Notes: generated from the sequence alone by a model not told the origin. DNA of 64,000 bases from Qipengyuania pelagi (GCF_009827295.1 NZ_WTYD01000001.1:558001-622000); one strand, 5' to 3'; positions 7,268 to 19,354 are shown, numbered from the stretch's first letter. Made by a program: numbers and translations.

Positions 7268-9504
7268 GAGCGAGCCTCCCCGTCCGCAGGCAAGTCCGTC
7301 GGGTTGCCCATACACCCGCTCAGCCGCAGGCGCGGGACCGCATCGGCCTCAAGGGCCTGGCCGCGCCCGGAAAGGGAGGGATTGCTCATGAAATACCGAT
7401 GGCAGTTGAAGCTTTCTGCATCCTCGTCGTCCCCGCTCACAGGTTGCATCCGCTCGTACTGACCGTCGGGATGCAGTTCCCAGCTCTGGTCGATATCGAG
7501 GATATTGGCCAGCATGACCTGGCCAAGGACCTGATCGTGCACGGTCTTGTTGATGATCGGAACCATGACCTCGACCCGCCGGTCGAGATTGCGGCTCATC
7601 GCATCGGCGCTGGTGATATAGACCTTGGCCTGGCGGCTTGGCAGGGCCTTGCCATTCGCAAAGGCCCAGATGCGGCCATGTTCGAGAAAGCGACCGATGA
7701 TCGATTTGACATGGATATTCTCCGAGAGGCCGGGAACGCCCGCCTTCAAGGAGCAGATGCCGCGCACCACCATGCGGATTTCGACGCCCGCCGCGCTCGC
7801 TTCGTAAAGCTTGTCGATCATGCCGCGATTGGTGATCGCGTTGAGTTTAACCCAGATGCCTGATGGTCTGCCAGCACGCGCGGCTTCGATTTCAGCATCG
7901 ATCAGGTCGTACAGTTTTTCGCGAATGCCGCCGGGCGAGATCGCAAGCGCCTCGAGCCGTTCGGGTTCGATATAGCCAGTGACGAAATTGAACAGCCGCG
8001 CCGCATCGCGCCCGAGGGCAGGATCGGCGGTGAAGTAGCTGAGATCGGTGTAAATCTTGGCATTGACGGGGTGATAATTGCCCGTGCCGAAATGACAGTA
8101 GGTCCGGTAGCCGTCTTCCTCGCGGCGGACGACGAGGCTGACCTTGGCGTGGGTCTTCAATTCGGTGAAGCCATAGATCACCTGCACGCCCGCGCGTTCC
8201 AGTTCGCTTGCCCAGCGGATATTGCGCTCTTCGTCGAAGCGGGCCTTCAATTCGACGACCGCGGTCACCGCCTTGCCGTTCTGCGCGGCCTCGACCAGCG
8301 CGGCGATCACCGGCGACTGGTCGCCTGCGCGATAGAGCGTCTGCTTTATCGAAACGACATTGGGATCGTTCGCCGCCTGGGCCAGGAAATCGACCACCAC
8401 GTCGAAGCTTTCGAAGGGGTGATGGATCACCAGATCTTTTTCGCGAATGGCGGAGAAGCAATCGCCGTCATGTTCTAGGATGCGTTCGGGATAGCGGGGG
8501 CTGAAGGGCGGGAATTTGAGATCGGGGCGCGGTTCGTCGCAGATCGCGTCGAGGTTCCTCAAGCCCAGCATCCCGTCGGTCTTCACGATCATCGCGGCAT
8601 CGACATCGAACTGTTCGCGCAGCAGCGCCTCGGCCTTTTCGTCGCACTCCTCGTCCAGTTCGAGCAGGACCGCACGGCCCCGGCGGCGGCGCTGGATCGC
8701 GGTGCGGAAATAGCGGACGAGATCTTCTGCCTCTTCCTCCACCTCGATATCGCTGTCCCTGAGAACGCGGAAAACCCCGTCGCCCAAAATCTTGAAGCCG
8801 GGGAAGAGCAGGCCGGCAAAGCGCGTCACCAGCTTCTCGATGGCGATATAGACCGCCTTGTCGCCCGGAACGCGCACGAAGCGCGGCGCGCCGCTGGGGA
8901 TCAGCACCATCTCCATCAGATCGGCCTTGCGCTTGCCGCGCTTCAACCGGAAGATCAGGCCGAGGCCCATCGTCTGCACGAAGGGGAAGGGGTGGCTCGG
9001 GTCGATCGCCTGCGGCGTGATCAGCGGCAGGATATCGGTGGTGAAATAGCCTTCCGCCCATGCCATCTGCTCGTCATCGAGCTGGTCGGTCTCGGCGATC
9101 AATATCCCTTCCGCGGCCAGTAACGCGCGCAGGGTCTGGAGGCTGCGCTGCTGGCGTTCCTCGAGTGTCAGCACCTGATCGCGGATGGCGGTCAACTGCT
9201 GGCGGGGGGTGCGCCCGTCGATCGCGTGGGTGTCGATCCCGCGCGTCATCTGCCCTTCGAGGCCGGCGATGCGCACCATGGTGAATTCGTCGAGATTGCT
9301 GGCCGATATCGACAGGAAGCGCAGGCGTTCGAGCAGCGGATAGGCCTCGTTCTCCGATTCCGCGAGCACGCGCCGGTTGAAGCTCAGCCAGGAAAGCTCG
9401 CGATTGGTGTAGCGCTCTGCCGCCTCTTCCAGCGTCACGGGAGTCGCCGACGCGGTGTCGGAGCTATCGACAGGGTCGGGGGCGTTCATTGGTGTGTCGT
9501 CCAT
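7264..9504 (-). CDS. ppk1: Polyphosphate kinase 1
   Basis: About 746 residues, the length of the PPK1 family. It makes inorganic polyphosphate from ATP at the membrane. The N-terminal domain begins with RELSWLSFNRRVLAE and RLRFLSISASNLDEF. The autophosphorylated histidine is in LKTHAKVSL (His452), followed by CHFGTGNYHPVNA. The C2 domain shows AITNRGMIDKLYEAS, FLEHGRIWAF and SADAMSRNLDRRVE. The start may be the ATG at 9504 or 9489; neither has a strong ribosome site. It is the first gene of a ppk-ppx operon, divergent from a LysR regulator gene 106 bases away that could control it; no binding site was identified. Confidence 0.96.
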   Translation of the reverse strand: MDDTPMNAPDPVDSSDTASATPVTLEEAAERYTNRELSWLSFNRRVLAESENEAYPLLERLRFLSISASNLDEFTMVRIAGLEGQMTRGIDTHAIDGRTPRQQLTAIRDQVLTLEERQQRSLQTLRALLAAEGILIAETDQLDDEQMAWAEGYFTTDILPLITPQAIDPSHPFPFVQTMGLGLIFRLKRGKRKADLMEMVLIPSGAPRFVRVPGDKAVYIAIEKLVTRFAGLLFPGFKILGDGVFRVLRDSDIEVEEEAEDLVRYFRTAIQRRRRGRAVLLELDEECDEKAEALLREQFDVDAAMIVKTDGMLGLRNLDAICDEPRPDLKFPPFSPRYPERILEHDGDCFSAIREKDLVIHHPFESFDVVVDFLAQAANDPNVVSIKQTLYRAGDQSPVIAALVEAAQNGKAVTAVVELKARFDEERNIRWASELERAGVQVIYGFTELKTHAKVSLVVRREEDGYRTYCHFGTGNYHPVNAKIYTDLSYFTADPALGRDAARLFNFVTGYIEPERLEALAISPGGIREKLYDLIDAEIEAARAGRPSGIWVKLNAITNRGMIDKLYEASAAGVEIRMVVRGICSLKAGVPGLSENIHVKSIIGRFLEHGRIWAFANGKALPSRQAKVYITSADAMSRNLDRRVEVMVPIINKTVHDQVLGQVMLANILDIDQSWELHPDGQYERMQPVSGDDEDAESFNCHRYFMSNPSLSGRGQALEADAVPRLRLSGCMGNPTDLPADGEARS

Positions 9505-9610
9505 CTGCTCGGCGCTAGGGGCCGGGTGCTACGGAAATGTGGCAGTGCGTCGTCTCTGTCAAATGCCGGATATTGCACCGGGGCGTCGCTCTGCCTATTC
9601 GCGAGGAACC

Positions 9611-10408
9611 ATGAAGCGCACCCATCTGCCCCTGAACGCCCTGCGCGTATATGACGCCGCTGCCCGGCACCTCTCCTTCACCCGCGCGGCGGACGAGCTG
9701 GCGGTGACGCCCGCCGCCGTCGGCCAGCAGATCAGGGCGCTGGAGGATCACCTCGGCACGGTCCTGTTCCGCCGCACCAGCAAGGGGCTGGAGCTGACCG
9801 CGGAAGGTGCCGCCGGGCTCGACCCCTTGCGCGAAGGATTCCTGAAGTTCGAGGAAAGCGTCAGCGCGATGCAGGCCGGACAGGCGAGCGACAGCTACAC
9901 CATCGCCGTGCCGCGCGAATTCTACGCCCAGTGGCTCGCGCCGCGATTGGCGGAATTCGGTGCCGACAAGCCGGAAACGCGCTTCACCTTCGTGGCGGAC
10001 GAGCACGCCGACTTCACCGAAGCCAATCTCGATTGCGCGATCCGGCTGGTGGACGGGCCGGGCGATCTCGAGGGCGTGGAACTGGCGCCTGCCGCGCGGA
10101 TGACCGTGGCGCGCGCCGAGGCGCATGGCGGCGCGCCGGAACGCTGGATCGATTGGGGTGTCGCGCTCCCCGAAGGCGAGAGCGCCGCGATCACCGTTTC
10201 GAACGCCGGACAGGCCCTGTCGAGCGCGCTGGCCGGGCTGGGCCGGACGATGCTGCCCGAATTGCTGGTGAAGGACGCGGTCGAGGATGGCCGCCTGGAA
10301 GCGCTCGCCGGGCCGGAACCGGGCCGCAGGGCCTATTGGCTGGTCGCCCCCACGCCGCAATGGCGGACGCGCAAGGTGAAGAGCCTGGTTGAGTTTTTGA
10401 GTGGTTGA
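9611..10408 (+). CDS. LysR-family transcriptional regulator (GcvA-like)
   Basis: 265 residues, somewhat shorter than the usual ~300. The N-terminal winged helix-turn-helix is clear: LNALRVYDAAARHLSFTRAA, then VTPAAVGQQIRALEDHLGT and LFRRTSKGLELTAEG, the form typical of GcvA/AmpR-like LysR proteins. The effector-binding domain is compact (AVPREFYAQWLAPRL, ...NLDCAIRLVDGPG). The start at 9611 follows GAGGAA. It is divergent from ppk1; LysR genes often control the divergent neighbour, which would make polyphosphate synthesis a candidate target. The inducer is unknown. Confidence 0.9.
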   Translation: MKRTHLPLNALRVYDAAARHLSFTRAADELAVTPAAVGQQIRALEDHLGTVLFRRTSKGLELTAEGAAGLDPLREGFLKFEESVSAMQAGQASDSYTIAVPREFYAQWLAPRLAEFGADKPETRFTFVADEHADFTEANLDCAIRLVDGPGDLEGVELAPAARMTVARAEAHGGAPERWIDWGVALPEGESAAITVSNAGQALSSALAGLGRTMLPELLVKDAVEDGRLEALAGPEPGRRAYWLVAPTPQWRTRKVKSLVEFLSG

Positions 10409-10446
10409 GTAGTCTGGCCTGAGAGGCTTGGCTTGGGTTTGGGCGG

Positions 10447-10694
10447 GAGTTTTTTGTTTTTCGAACCGGCCTCCGCCGGTTCGTCCTTGGTGCTGTTCCC
10501 TCCGCTTCGCTCCGGGGCACCTGCGGGGCGCGCCGTGCGCTTGCGGGCCTACGGCCCGAGCTCCGCCACCAAGCCTATAGGCCGGGAATGGTCCGGTCGG
10601 CGACCAGCCGACCGCAAGGCCGACCGGCCGCCCGCAGCGCCGCTAGGCACGAGGACATCGCGCGCCGGATGGCGTGCGGAAAACAAAAAACCTC
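10447..10694. repeat. Inverted-repeat-bounded structured element (MITE- or REP-like)
   Basis: Left end GAGTTTTTTGTTTTTC (10447-10462) is mirrored at the right end by GAAAACAAAAAACCTC (10679-10694), near-perfect inverted repeats. Inside are a 9-bp hairpin (10462-10483), a CTTGGTG/CACCAAG pair (10486-10492 and 10567-10573), GGGCC-TAC-GGCCC and GGTCGGC/GCCGACC. It encodes no plausible protein. Terminal inverted repeats plus nested palindromes suggest a non-autonomous repeat, but no second copy exists in this window, so mobility is unproven. Confidence 0.5.
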
Positions 10695-10870
10695 AACGCT
10701 CGCTCTTGGCGCCCGAGCTCTCGTATGCGTTACCCTTGACCCAACCCTCATCCCCCGCTAAGCGCGCCTCCATCCGGTGTGGGACTCGTCCAACGCCGGT
10801 CAGATAGAGCTGAACATTGCCGGTCATGTCCCGGGGGCCAGTCGCCAGGTGCGGCGTGGCTCTTTTCTAT

Positions 10871-10914
10871 TGGGTTCCAGACCTCGACGCGATCCCGGTT
10901 TTGCCGGGTGACGA
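10871..10914. repeat. Degenerate TGACG-type palindromic repeat
   Basis: The core CCCGGTTTTGCCGGG is followed by TGACGAC and preceded by a diverged TGGGTTCC. It resembles the repeat at 11701-11728. Confidence 0.45.
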
Positions 10915-11025
10915 CGGGGAGGGGCTCGGGGCAGCCGTCAGAGTAACCCGGTGGCCGTGTGGGCCGGGGGTGGAGCGTTTCAGGCTCGTGCGCAGATCGT
11001 CCGTTCGGCGGATGGTCTTGGTTCG

Positions 11026-11054
11026 CTGGACCCCGGATCAAGTCCGGGGTGACG
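11026..11054. repeat. TGACG-type palindromic intergenic repeat
   Basis: CTGGA, then CCCCGGA-TCAAG-TCCGGGG, then TGACG. This is a common intergenic palindrome style in alphaproteobacteria. It lies about 175 bases before the rpsL ATG. Confidence 0.7.
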
Positions 11055-11229
11055 GTGAAGGGCACGAACCCGATACAATCCGACCCCGTCCGCTAGTTGT
11101 CACCAGCCCGCGATGGGTATGGGAGCCGGTTTTGGCGCTTCGCGCCGTCGTTCGACTCCCGCCCGGAAGGGGCGCCCCGGGCGCACAGATGCGCGCGCTC
11201 GGATCATCAGGTGAAGAGAAAGAACTCAC

Positions 11230-11601
<372 letters not shown>

Positions 11602-11624
11602 GGAGCGCCGGCTCCTCCGGCATC

Positions 11625-11728
11625 CGTCATCCCCGCGCAGGTGGGGATCAAGGGCGGGGCGGGAGGGGCGGTCAAGGTTTCAAGCGCAGTCTGCGCCTCG
11701 CTGGATTCCCGCTTTTGCGGGAATGACG
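11625..11728. repeat. Composite palindromic repeat between rpsL and rpsG
   Basis: Left half CGTCATCCCCGCGCAGG runs into GTGGGGATC. The right half starts CTGGATTCCCGC-TTTT and ends GCGGGAATGACG. The outer ends CGTCAT and ATGACG are inverted, so the whole 104 bp has two hairpins and mirrored ends. It fills most of the 161-bp rpsL-rpsG gap and would be transcribed in the str mRNA. Confidence 0.75.
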
Positions 11729-11762
11729 AGAGCAGCAAGCGCCAAGAGAAGGAATTCGTGCC

Positions 11763-12233
11763 ATGTCACGTCGTCGTCGTCCCGAAAAGCGGGAAATCCT
11801 GCCGGATCCCAAGTTCGGGGATCAGGTCCTGTCGAAGTTCATGAACAACCTCATGCTGGACGGCAAGAAGGCCGTCGCCGAAGGTATCGTCTACACCGCG
11901 CTCGACGTGGTGGAAACGAAGGCCAAGGCCAATCCGGTCGAGCTGTTCCATGCCGCGCTCGACAACATCAAGCCGCAGGTCGAGGTGCGTTCGCGCCGCG
12001 TCGGCGGTGCGACCTATCAGGTCCCGGTCGAGGTGCGTCCCGAGCGTGCCCAGGCTCTCGCCATCCGCTGGCTGATCACCGCCGCGCGCGGTCGCCCGGA
12101 AACCACCATGTCGGCGCGCCTGTCGGGCGAGCTGATGGATGCGGCCAACAATCGCGGCAACGCGGTCAAGAAGCGGGAAGATACCCACCGCATGGCCGAC
12201 GCGAACCGCGCGTTCTCGCACTACCGCTGGTAG
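11763..12233 (+). CDS. rpsG: 30S ribosomal protein S7
   Basis: 156 residues, full length. S7 nucleates assembly of the 30S head. Diagnostic: [48 protein letters not shown] and the C-terminal NKRGNAVKK-like segment with [16 protein letters not shown] 10-bp GC hairpin (12249-12271) follows the stop without a U-run, possibly an RNA-processing or partial attenuation site before fusA. Confidence 0.98.
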   Translation: MSRRRRPEKREILPDPKFGDQVLSKFMNNLMLDGKKAVAEGIVYTALDVVETKAKANPVELFHAALDNIKPQVEVRSRRVGGATYQVPVEVRPERAQALAIRWLITAARGRPETTMSARLSGELMDAANNRGNAVKKREDTHRMADANRAFSHYRW

Positions 12234-12355
12234 GGCGTTCGGTTTGAGGGCCGGGGCGCTGCGTCCCGGCCTTCAACCTGTCACATTTGATCCTACATAG
12301 GGGCCAGAGCTTGCTCGTCCCCCGACCACCCTCTCGCTTTCACGAGGAATTCCAC

Positions 12356-14491
<2,136 letters not shown>

Positions 14492-14502
14492 CGGCGAATG
14501 GG

Positions 14503-14523
14503 GTGAAGGAGAAGCTTGCCTAA
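14503..14523 (+). pseudogene. Remnant copy of the fusA 3' end
   Basis: GTGAAGGAGAAGCTTGCC plus TAA encodes VKEKLA-stop, the same peptide as the true fusA end (14471-14491). Fifteen of 18 coding bases match and all three differences are in third codon positions (gtt/gtg, gaa/gag, ctc/ctt). It is out of frame with fusA. Short, so chance is not excluded. Confidence 0.45.
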
Positions 14524-14616
14524 GGCGAGCGAGACAGCTAGGGGCGGCGCCTGTTTCGGCGGGTGCCGTCTCTCTCCCCCGCAGAGATTCAATCTTAGAC
14601 AGAGGTTAAGAGTACA

Positions 14617-15792
14617 ATGGCGAAGGAAAAATTCGAGCGGAACAAGCCGCACTGCAACATCGGCACCATCGGTCACGTCGACCACGGCAAGACCACGCTG
14701 ACCGCTGCGATCACCAAGGTCCAGGGTTCGGCCGTCGATTTCGCGAACATCGACAAGGCCCCCGAAGAGCGTGAGCGTGGTATCACCATCTCGACCGCGC
14801 ACGTGGAATACGAAACCGACGCGCGTCACTATGCGCACGTCGACTGCCCGGGCCACGCCGACTACGTGAAGAACATGATCACCGGTGCCGCCCAGATGGA
14901 CGGCGCGATCCTGGTCGTGAACGCCGCTGACGGCCCCATGCCGCAGACCCGCGAGCACATCCTGCTGGCCCGCCAGGTCGGCGTGCCGCAGCTGGTCGTG
15001 TACCTCAACAAGGTCGACCAGGTCGATGACGAGGAACTGCTCGAGCTGGTCGAACTCGAAGTTCGCGAACTGCTCAGCGAATACGGCTTCGACGGCGACG
15101 AAATCCCCGTCGTCAAGGGTTCGGCTCTGGCCGCTCTCGAAGGCCGTGACGAAGAAATCGGCGAAAAGTCGATCAAGGAGCTGATGGACGCTGTCGACAG
15201 CTACATCCCGCAGCCCGATCGTCCGGTCGACAAGGACTTCCTGATGCCGATCGAAGACGTGTTCTCGATCTCGGGTCGTGGTACGGTCGTCACCGGCCGC
15301 GTCGAAACCGGCGTTGTGAACGTGGGCGACGAAGTCGAAATCATCGGCATCAAGGACACGCAGAAGACCACCGTCACCGGCGTGGAAATGTTCCGCAAGC
15401 TGCTCGATCGCGGTGAAGCCGGCGACAACATCGGCGCCCTGATCCGTGGCGTCGGCCGTGAAGCCGTGGAGCGTGGCCAGGTCCTCGCGAAGCCGGGTTC
15501 GGTTACGCCGCACACCGATTTCAGCGCCGAAGTCTACGTGCTGTCGAAGGACGAAGGTGGCCGTCACACGCCGTTCTTCGCCAACTACCGCCCGCAGTTC
15601 TACTTCCGCACCACCGACGTGACCGGCGAAGTGATCCTTCCCGAAGGCACCGAAATGGTGATGCCGGGCGACAACGTGACCATCTCGGTCAAGCTGATCG
15701 CGCCGATCGCCATGGACGAAGGTCTGCGTTTCGCGATCCGTGAAGGCGGCCGTACCGTCGGCTCGGGCGTCGTGGCGAACATCACGAAGTAA
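14617..15792 (+). CDS. tuf: Elongation factor Tu
   Basis: 391 residues. GTPase that delivers aminoacyl-tRNA to the ribosome. [14 protein letters not shown] (P-loop), [15 protein letters not shown] (switch 1), [15 protein letters not shown] (switch 2), NKVDQVDD, then the beta-barrel domains ending [14 protein letters not shown]. Only one copy is in this window. The terminator downstream (15843-15879) ends the str operon here. Confidence 0.98.
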   Translation: MAKEKFERNKPHCNIGTIGHVDHGKTTLTAAITKVQGSAVDFANIDKAPEERERGITISTAHVEYETDARHYAHVDCPGHADYVKNMITGAAQMDGAILVVNAADGPMPQTREHILLARQVGVPQLVVYLNKVDQVDDEELLELVELEVRELLSEYGFDGDEIPVVKGSALAALEGRDEEIGEKSIKELMDAVDSYIPQPDRPVDKDFLMPIEDVFSISGRGTVVTGRVETGVVNVGDEVEIIGIKDTQKTTVTGVEMFRKLLDRGEAGDNIGALIRGVGREAVERGQVLAKPGSVTPHTDFSAEVYVLSKDEGGRHTPFFANYRPQFYFRTTDVTGEVILPEGTEMVMPGDNVTISVKLIAPIAMDEGLRFAIREGGRTVGSGVVANITK

Positions 15793-15842
15793 GCCAGCGA
15801 TCGCGCTTCCCGAAAAGGGGAGTGGCGATAGCCGAAAATGAT

Positions 15843-15879
15843 GGCCCGGCTCTCCGATGGGGAGCCGGGCCTCGTTTTT
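15843..15879 (+). terminator. Rho-independent terminator after tuf
   Basis: Ten-bp perfect stem GGCCCGGCTC / GAGCCGGGCC, 9-base loop, then TCG and five T. It separates the str operon from the S10 operon. Confidence 0.93.
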
Positions 15880-15968
15880 GTAGAAGCGTGATTCCGGTCC
15901 GCATCCACCCTGTGGCACGGTTCGTCGTGTCCTTGCGCGGAATGCGGAAAAGAGGCGGGATTAGGGGG

Positions 15969-15997
15969 TTGCCAGCTAACCGCCTTCCCCGTATATG
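15969..15997 (+). promoter_or_regulatory. Candidate promoter of the S10 operon
   Basis: TTGCCA (15969-15974), exactly 17 bases, then TATATG (15992-15997). It lies after the tuf terminator and about 150 bases before rpsJ. Confidence 0.45.
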
Positions 15998-16147
15998 CGC
16001 GCCTCCAGCGGGGGATTCGTCCCTTGCGACACGAATTTCACGAGGCCGCCCGTTCCGGGAAACCGGGCTAAAGCGAGGCAGGCCTTTGTTTTTGGGATAG
16101 CTCGACCCGTCGGGTGGTCCCTTGGCTCTTTCGCATCGGTATAGGTA

Positions 16148-16459
16148 ATGGAAGCTCAGAACATCCGCATCCGCCTCAAGGCGTTCGACCACCGCGTTCT
16201 CGACCAGGCGACTGGCGAAATCGCAGACACCGCACGTCGCACGGGTGCTCTTATTCGCGGCCCCATTCCCATGCCGACGCGTATCGAGAAGTTCACCGTG
16301 AACCGCGGCCCGCACATCGACAAGAAGTCGCGCGAGCAGTTCGAGGTGCGCACCTACAAGCGGCTGCTCGACATCGTGCAGCCCAACGCCCAGACGGTCG
16401 ACGCGCTGATGAAGCTGGACCTCGCCGCGGGCGTGAACGTCGAAATCAAGCTCGCCTAA
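16148..16459 (+). CDS. rpsJ: 30S ribosomal protein S10
   Basis: 103 residues, full length; starts [16 protein letters not shown] and contains [15 protein letters not shown] and [15 protein letters not shown]. 30S head protein, also NusE in antitermination. First gene of the S10 operon, followed by an unusually long 249-bp structured gap before rplC. Confidence 0.98.
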   Translation: MEAQNIRIRLKAFDHRVLDQATGEIADTARRTGALIRGPIPMPTRIEKFTVNRGPHIDKKSREQFEVRTYKRLLDIVQPNAQTVDALMKLDLAAGVNVEIKLA

Positions 16460-16708
16460 GCGAGGGGTTTCCGTCCTGCCGGAAGGACGCTAAGCGCACC
16501 GGACAGTTCAGGGCCCCCGAAGGCCCGTCTCGCCGCAAGGCCAGACAAGACATCGGGATACCGCCGGATTTCATCCGGGCCTGCGTCCCCCGTCTCGCTC
16601 TTCCTCTCGGGGAAGGGCAGTTCAGCCCGGACGGGGCGACGCATCGAAAAACGGGCTGACACGCACCCTCGGATTTCGCCGGGGTGCCTCTGTGAAGGAG
16701 TTTTGACG
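16460..16708 (+). other. Structured spacer between rpsJ and rplC
   Basis: 249 bases where most bacteria have a few tens. Several short hairpins are visible: CGTCCTGCCGGAAGGACG, CCGGATTTCATCCGG, and GCACCC(TCGG ATTT CGCC)GGGGTGC at 16663-16687 just before the rplC ribosome site. No T-run, so not a simple terminator. No ORF of merit. Confidence 0.6.
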
Positions 16709-17575
16709 ATGCGCACTGGCGTGATCGCAAAGAAAGTCGGGATGACCCGCCTGTTCCAGGAGGATGGGCGGCACGTTCCCGTGACCGTTCTCGCTCTTGA
16801 GAACTGCCAGGTTACCGCTCACCGCACGGGCGACCGTGACGGCTATTTCGCCGTCCAGCTCGGCGCGGGCGAAGCGAAGCAGAAGAACGTCAACAAGCCG
16901 CAGCGCGAAGCTTTCGCCAAGGCGGATGTCGGCCTGAAGATGAAGGTCGCGGAATTCCGCGTCGAAGGCGAAGACGGGCTGCTGCCCGTCGGCGCGCGCA
17001 TCTCGGCCGAACATTTCATCGCCGGCCAGAAGGTCGACATCACCGGCCACACGCAGGGCAAGGGCTTCGCCGGCGCCATGAAGCGTTGGGGCTTCGGTGG
17101 TCTTCGCGCCACGCACGGCGTCTCGCTCAGCCACCGTTCGCACGGTTCGACGGGTAACCGCCAGGATCCGGGCCGCGTGTTCAAGGGCAAGAAGATGGCC
17201 GGCCACATGGGCGACCGTCAGCGCACCCAGCAGAACCTCGAAATCGTGCGTACCGACGCCGATCGCGGCCTGCTCTTCGTCAAGGGTTCGGTTCCCGGCG
17301 CCAAGAACAGCTGGATGCTCGTCCGCGACGCCGTGAAGGTGAAGCACGAAGACCTCCCGTTCCCGGGCGTGATGTATCGCAACCGCGACGAGTTCGAGCA
17401 TCAGGAAGCCGATGCCGGTCTGGTCGAGAGCGGTGCCGAGCACGAGGTCAACACCCAGGTCTCCGCTGAGCAGCAGGAAGTCCTCGCTGCCGAGCAGGAA
17501 GCCGGTGCTGACACCGAGACCACCACCGATACGTCCGCAGCCGACACCGGCTCGGACGAGAACAAGGAGGGCTGA
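16709..17575 (+). CDS. rplC: 50S ribosomal protein L3 with acidic C-terminal tail
   Basis: 288 residues against about 210 in E. coli. The core is standard L3 ([52 protein letters not shown]), an early 23S-binding assembly protein. After the core (near YRNRDEFEH) there are about 55 extra residues rich in Glu, Ala, Asp and Thr, ending TGSDENKEG. The ATG at 16709 has AAGGAG 8 bases upstream; the in-frame TTG at 16703 is less likely. The stop lies 4 bases before the rplD start. Confidence 0.97.
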   Translation: MRTGVIAKKVGMTRLFQEDGRHVPVTVLALENCQVTAHRTGDRDGYFAVQLGAGEAKQKNVNKPQREAFAKADVGLKMKVAEFRVEGEDGLLPVGARISAEHFIAGQKVDITGHTQGKGFAGAMKRWGFGGLRATHGVSLSHRSHGSTGNRQDPGRVFKGKKMAGHMGDRQRTQQNLEIVRTDADRGLLFVKGSVPGAKNSWMLVRDAVKVKHEDLPFPGVMYRNRDEFEHQEADAGLVESGAEHEVNTQVSAEQQEVLAAEQEAGADTETTTDTSAADTGSDENKEG

Positions 17576-17579
17576 TCCC

Positions 17580-18203
17580 GTGAAGGTGAAGGTCCAGAAA
17601 ATCGACGGAAAAGCCGCTGGCGACGTCGAGCTCAACGATGAGGTGTTCGGTGTCGAGCCGCGTGCGGATATCCTGCACCGTGTCGTCACCTGGCAGCTCG
17701 AGAACCGCCGCGGCACCGCCCGCCCGACGCGTGAGCGTTCGGACGTGGCGCGCACCGGCAAGAAGTTCGGCGCCCAGAAGGGTTCGGGCGGCGCTCGCCA
17801 CGGCGATCGCGGCGCTCCGATCTTCATTGGCGGCGGCAAGGCCCACGGTGCCCGCAAGCGTGACTTCAACCAGTCGCTGAACAAGAAGGTTCGCGCGCTC
17901 GGTCTGAAGATGGCGTTGTCCAGCAAGGCGAAAGACGGCCTGATCGTCGTCGACAGCCTGGAGCTGAGCGATGCCAAGACCAAGGCGCTGAAGGCCCAGT
18001 TCGACAGCAATGGCTGGAACGGCAAGGTCCTTTTCGTCGACGGTGACACGGTGAACGACGGCTTCAAGAAGGCCGCGCGCAACCTGCCGGGCATCAACGT
18101 CCTCCCGGCGATGGGCGCCAATGTCTACGACATCCTGAAGCACGACACGCTGGTCCTCACCAAGGACGCGGTCGCCAAGCTGGAGGGCCGTTTCAATGGC
18201 TAA
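17580..18203 (+). CDS. rplD: 50S ribosomal protein L4
   Basis: 207 residues, GTG start at 17580 with AAGGAGGG upstream inside the rplC end. Contains the L4 loop [33 protein letters not shown] that lines the exit tunnel. In enterics L4 represses its own operon. It overlaps rplW by 8 bases. Confidence 0.97.
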   Translation: MKVKVQKIDGKAAGDVELNDEVFGVEPRADILHRVVTWQLENRRGTARPTRERSDVARTGKKFGAQKGSGGARHGDRGAPIFIGGGKAHGARKRDFNQSLNKKVRALGLKMALSSKAKDGLIVVDSLELSDAKTKALKAQFDSNGWNGKVLFVDGDTVNDGFKKAARNLPGINVLPAMGANVYDILKHDTLVLTKDAVAKLEGRFNG

Positions 18204-18513
18204 GCAGGACATCGATGCACGTCACTACGACGTGATCCTCTCGCCCCACATCACCGAGAAGTCGACCATGGCTTCGGAACACAACGCGGTTGTGTTCAAG
18301 GTGGCGGGCGATGCGACCAAGCCGCAGATCAAGGAAGCGGTCGAAGCGATCTATTCCGGCCAGAAGGCCAAGGTCGTCGCCGTCAACACGATCAACGTGA
18401 AGGGCAAGACCAAGCGCTGGAAGGGCAAGCCCTACAAGCGCAACGACGTGAAGAAGGCGATCGTGACCCTCGCCGAGGGCTCGATGATCGACATCACGGA
18501 AGGTGTGAGCTGA
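18196..18513 (+). CDS. rplW: 50S ribosomal protein L23
   Basis: 105 residues. [19 protein letters not shown] and the [19 protein letters not shown] segment are typical. L23 is at the exit of the peptide tunnel, docking site for trigger factor and SRP. Eight-base overlap with rplD suggests coupled translation. Confidence 0.97.
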   Translation: MAKQDIDARHYDVILSPHITEKSTMASEHNAVVFKVAGDATKPQIKEAVEAIYSGQKAKVVAVNTINVKGKTKRWKGKPYKRNDVKKAIVTLAEGSMIDITEGVS

Positions 18514-18517
18514 TCCC

Positions 18518-19354
18518 ATGGCACTGAAGAATTACAATCCGACGAGCCCCGCGCGCCGCGGCCTCATCCTCGTCGACAAGTCCGGCCTGTACAAGGGCAA
18601 GCCGGTCAAGTCGCTCACGGAAGGCAAGCGCAAGACGGGCGGCCGCAACAACAAGGGTCACAAGACCTCGCGCGGCATGGGCGGCGGTCACAAGCAGAAG
18701 TACCGCTTCATCGACTTCAAGCGTCGCAAGTGGGACGTCGAAGGCACTGTCGAGCGGATCGAATACGATCCCAACCGCACCGCCTTCATCGCGCTCGTAA
18801 GCTACGCCGATGGCGAGCAGGCCTACATCATCGCGCCGCAGCGTCTCGCTGTCGGTGACAAGGTCGTCGCCGGTGAGAAGACCGATACCAAGCCTGGCAA
18901 CGCCATGCTGCTGGGTCAGATGCCGGTCGGCACGATCTGCCACAATGTGGAGATGAAGCCGGGCAAGGGCGGGCAGATCGCCCGTTCCGCCGGGGCCTAT
19001 GTCCAGCTGGTCGGTCGCGATCGCGGCATGGTCATCGTGCGCCTCAATAGCGGCGAGCAGCGTTACCTGCGCGCCGACTGCATGGGCACCGTTGGCGCCG
19101 TGTCGAACCCCGACAACCAGAACCAGAACCTGGGCAAGGCCGGTCGCCGTCGCTGGATGGGCGTGAAGCCGCTGACGCGCGGTGTCGCCAAGAACCCGGT
19201 CGACCACCCGCATGGTGGTGGTGAAGGCCGGACCTCGGGCGGTCGTCACCCGGTCACTCCGTGGGGCAAGCCCACCAAGGGCGCCCGTACGCGCAACAAC
19301 AAGCAGACGGACAAGATGATCATCCGTTCGCGCCACGCCAAGAAGAAGAGGTAA
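18518..19354 (+). CDS. rplB: 50S ribosomal protein L2
   Basis: 278 residues, full length. Core protein of the peptidyl-transferase region. [32 protein letters not shown] and the conserved [14 protein letters not shown] with its functional histidine are present. Four bases after rplW. Confidence 0.98.
   Translation: MALKNYNPTSPARRGLILVDKSGLYKGKPVKSLTEGKRKTGGRNNKGHKTSRGMGGGHKQKYRFIDFKRRKWDVEGTVERIEYDPNRTAFIALVSYADGEQAYIIAPQRLAVGDKVVAGEKTDTKPGNAMLLGQMPVGTICHNVEMKPGKGGQIARSAGAYVQLVGRDRGMVIVRLNSGEQRYLRADCMGTVGAVSNPDNQNQNLGKAGRRRWMGVKPLTRGVAKNPVDHPHGGGEGRTSGGRHPVTPWGKPTKGARTRNNKQTDKMIIRSRHAKKKR

Larger units (their letters stand above)
10409..11229 (+). other. Long non-coding region before rpsL
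   Basis: 821 bases between the LysR gene and rpsL. No ORF here has a convincing protein. It contains a 248-bp structured element with inverted-repeat ends (10447-10694), a perfect hairpin CGAACCGGC-CTCC-GCCGGTTCG (10462-10483), and two palindromes ending in TGACG (10871-10914 and 11026-11054). The rpsL promoter must lie in the last part; a TACAAT at 11073-11078 is a possible -10 but no good -35 matches it. Confidence 0.7.
15793..16147 (+). other. Intergenic region tuf-rpsJ
   Basis: 355 bases holding the tuf terminator (15843-15879), a candidate sigma-70 promoter (15969-15997) and about 145 bases of rpsJ leader. No gene is seen. Enteric S10 leaders mediate L4 autoregulation; no matching structure could be recognised by eye. 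Confidence 0.6.

Noticed and set aside
10433..11065. Several ORFs in the LysR-rpsL gap
   Set aside because: They run through palindromes and repeats, have low-complexity Arg/Pro composition and no ribosome sites.
12249..12271. Terminator between rpsG and fusA
   Set aside because: A strong 10-bp hairpin exists but it is not followed by a T-run, so termination is not supported.
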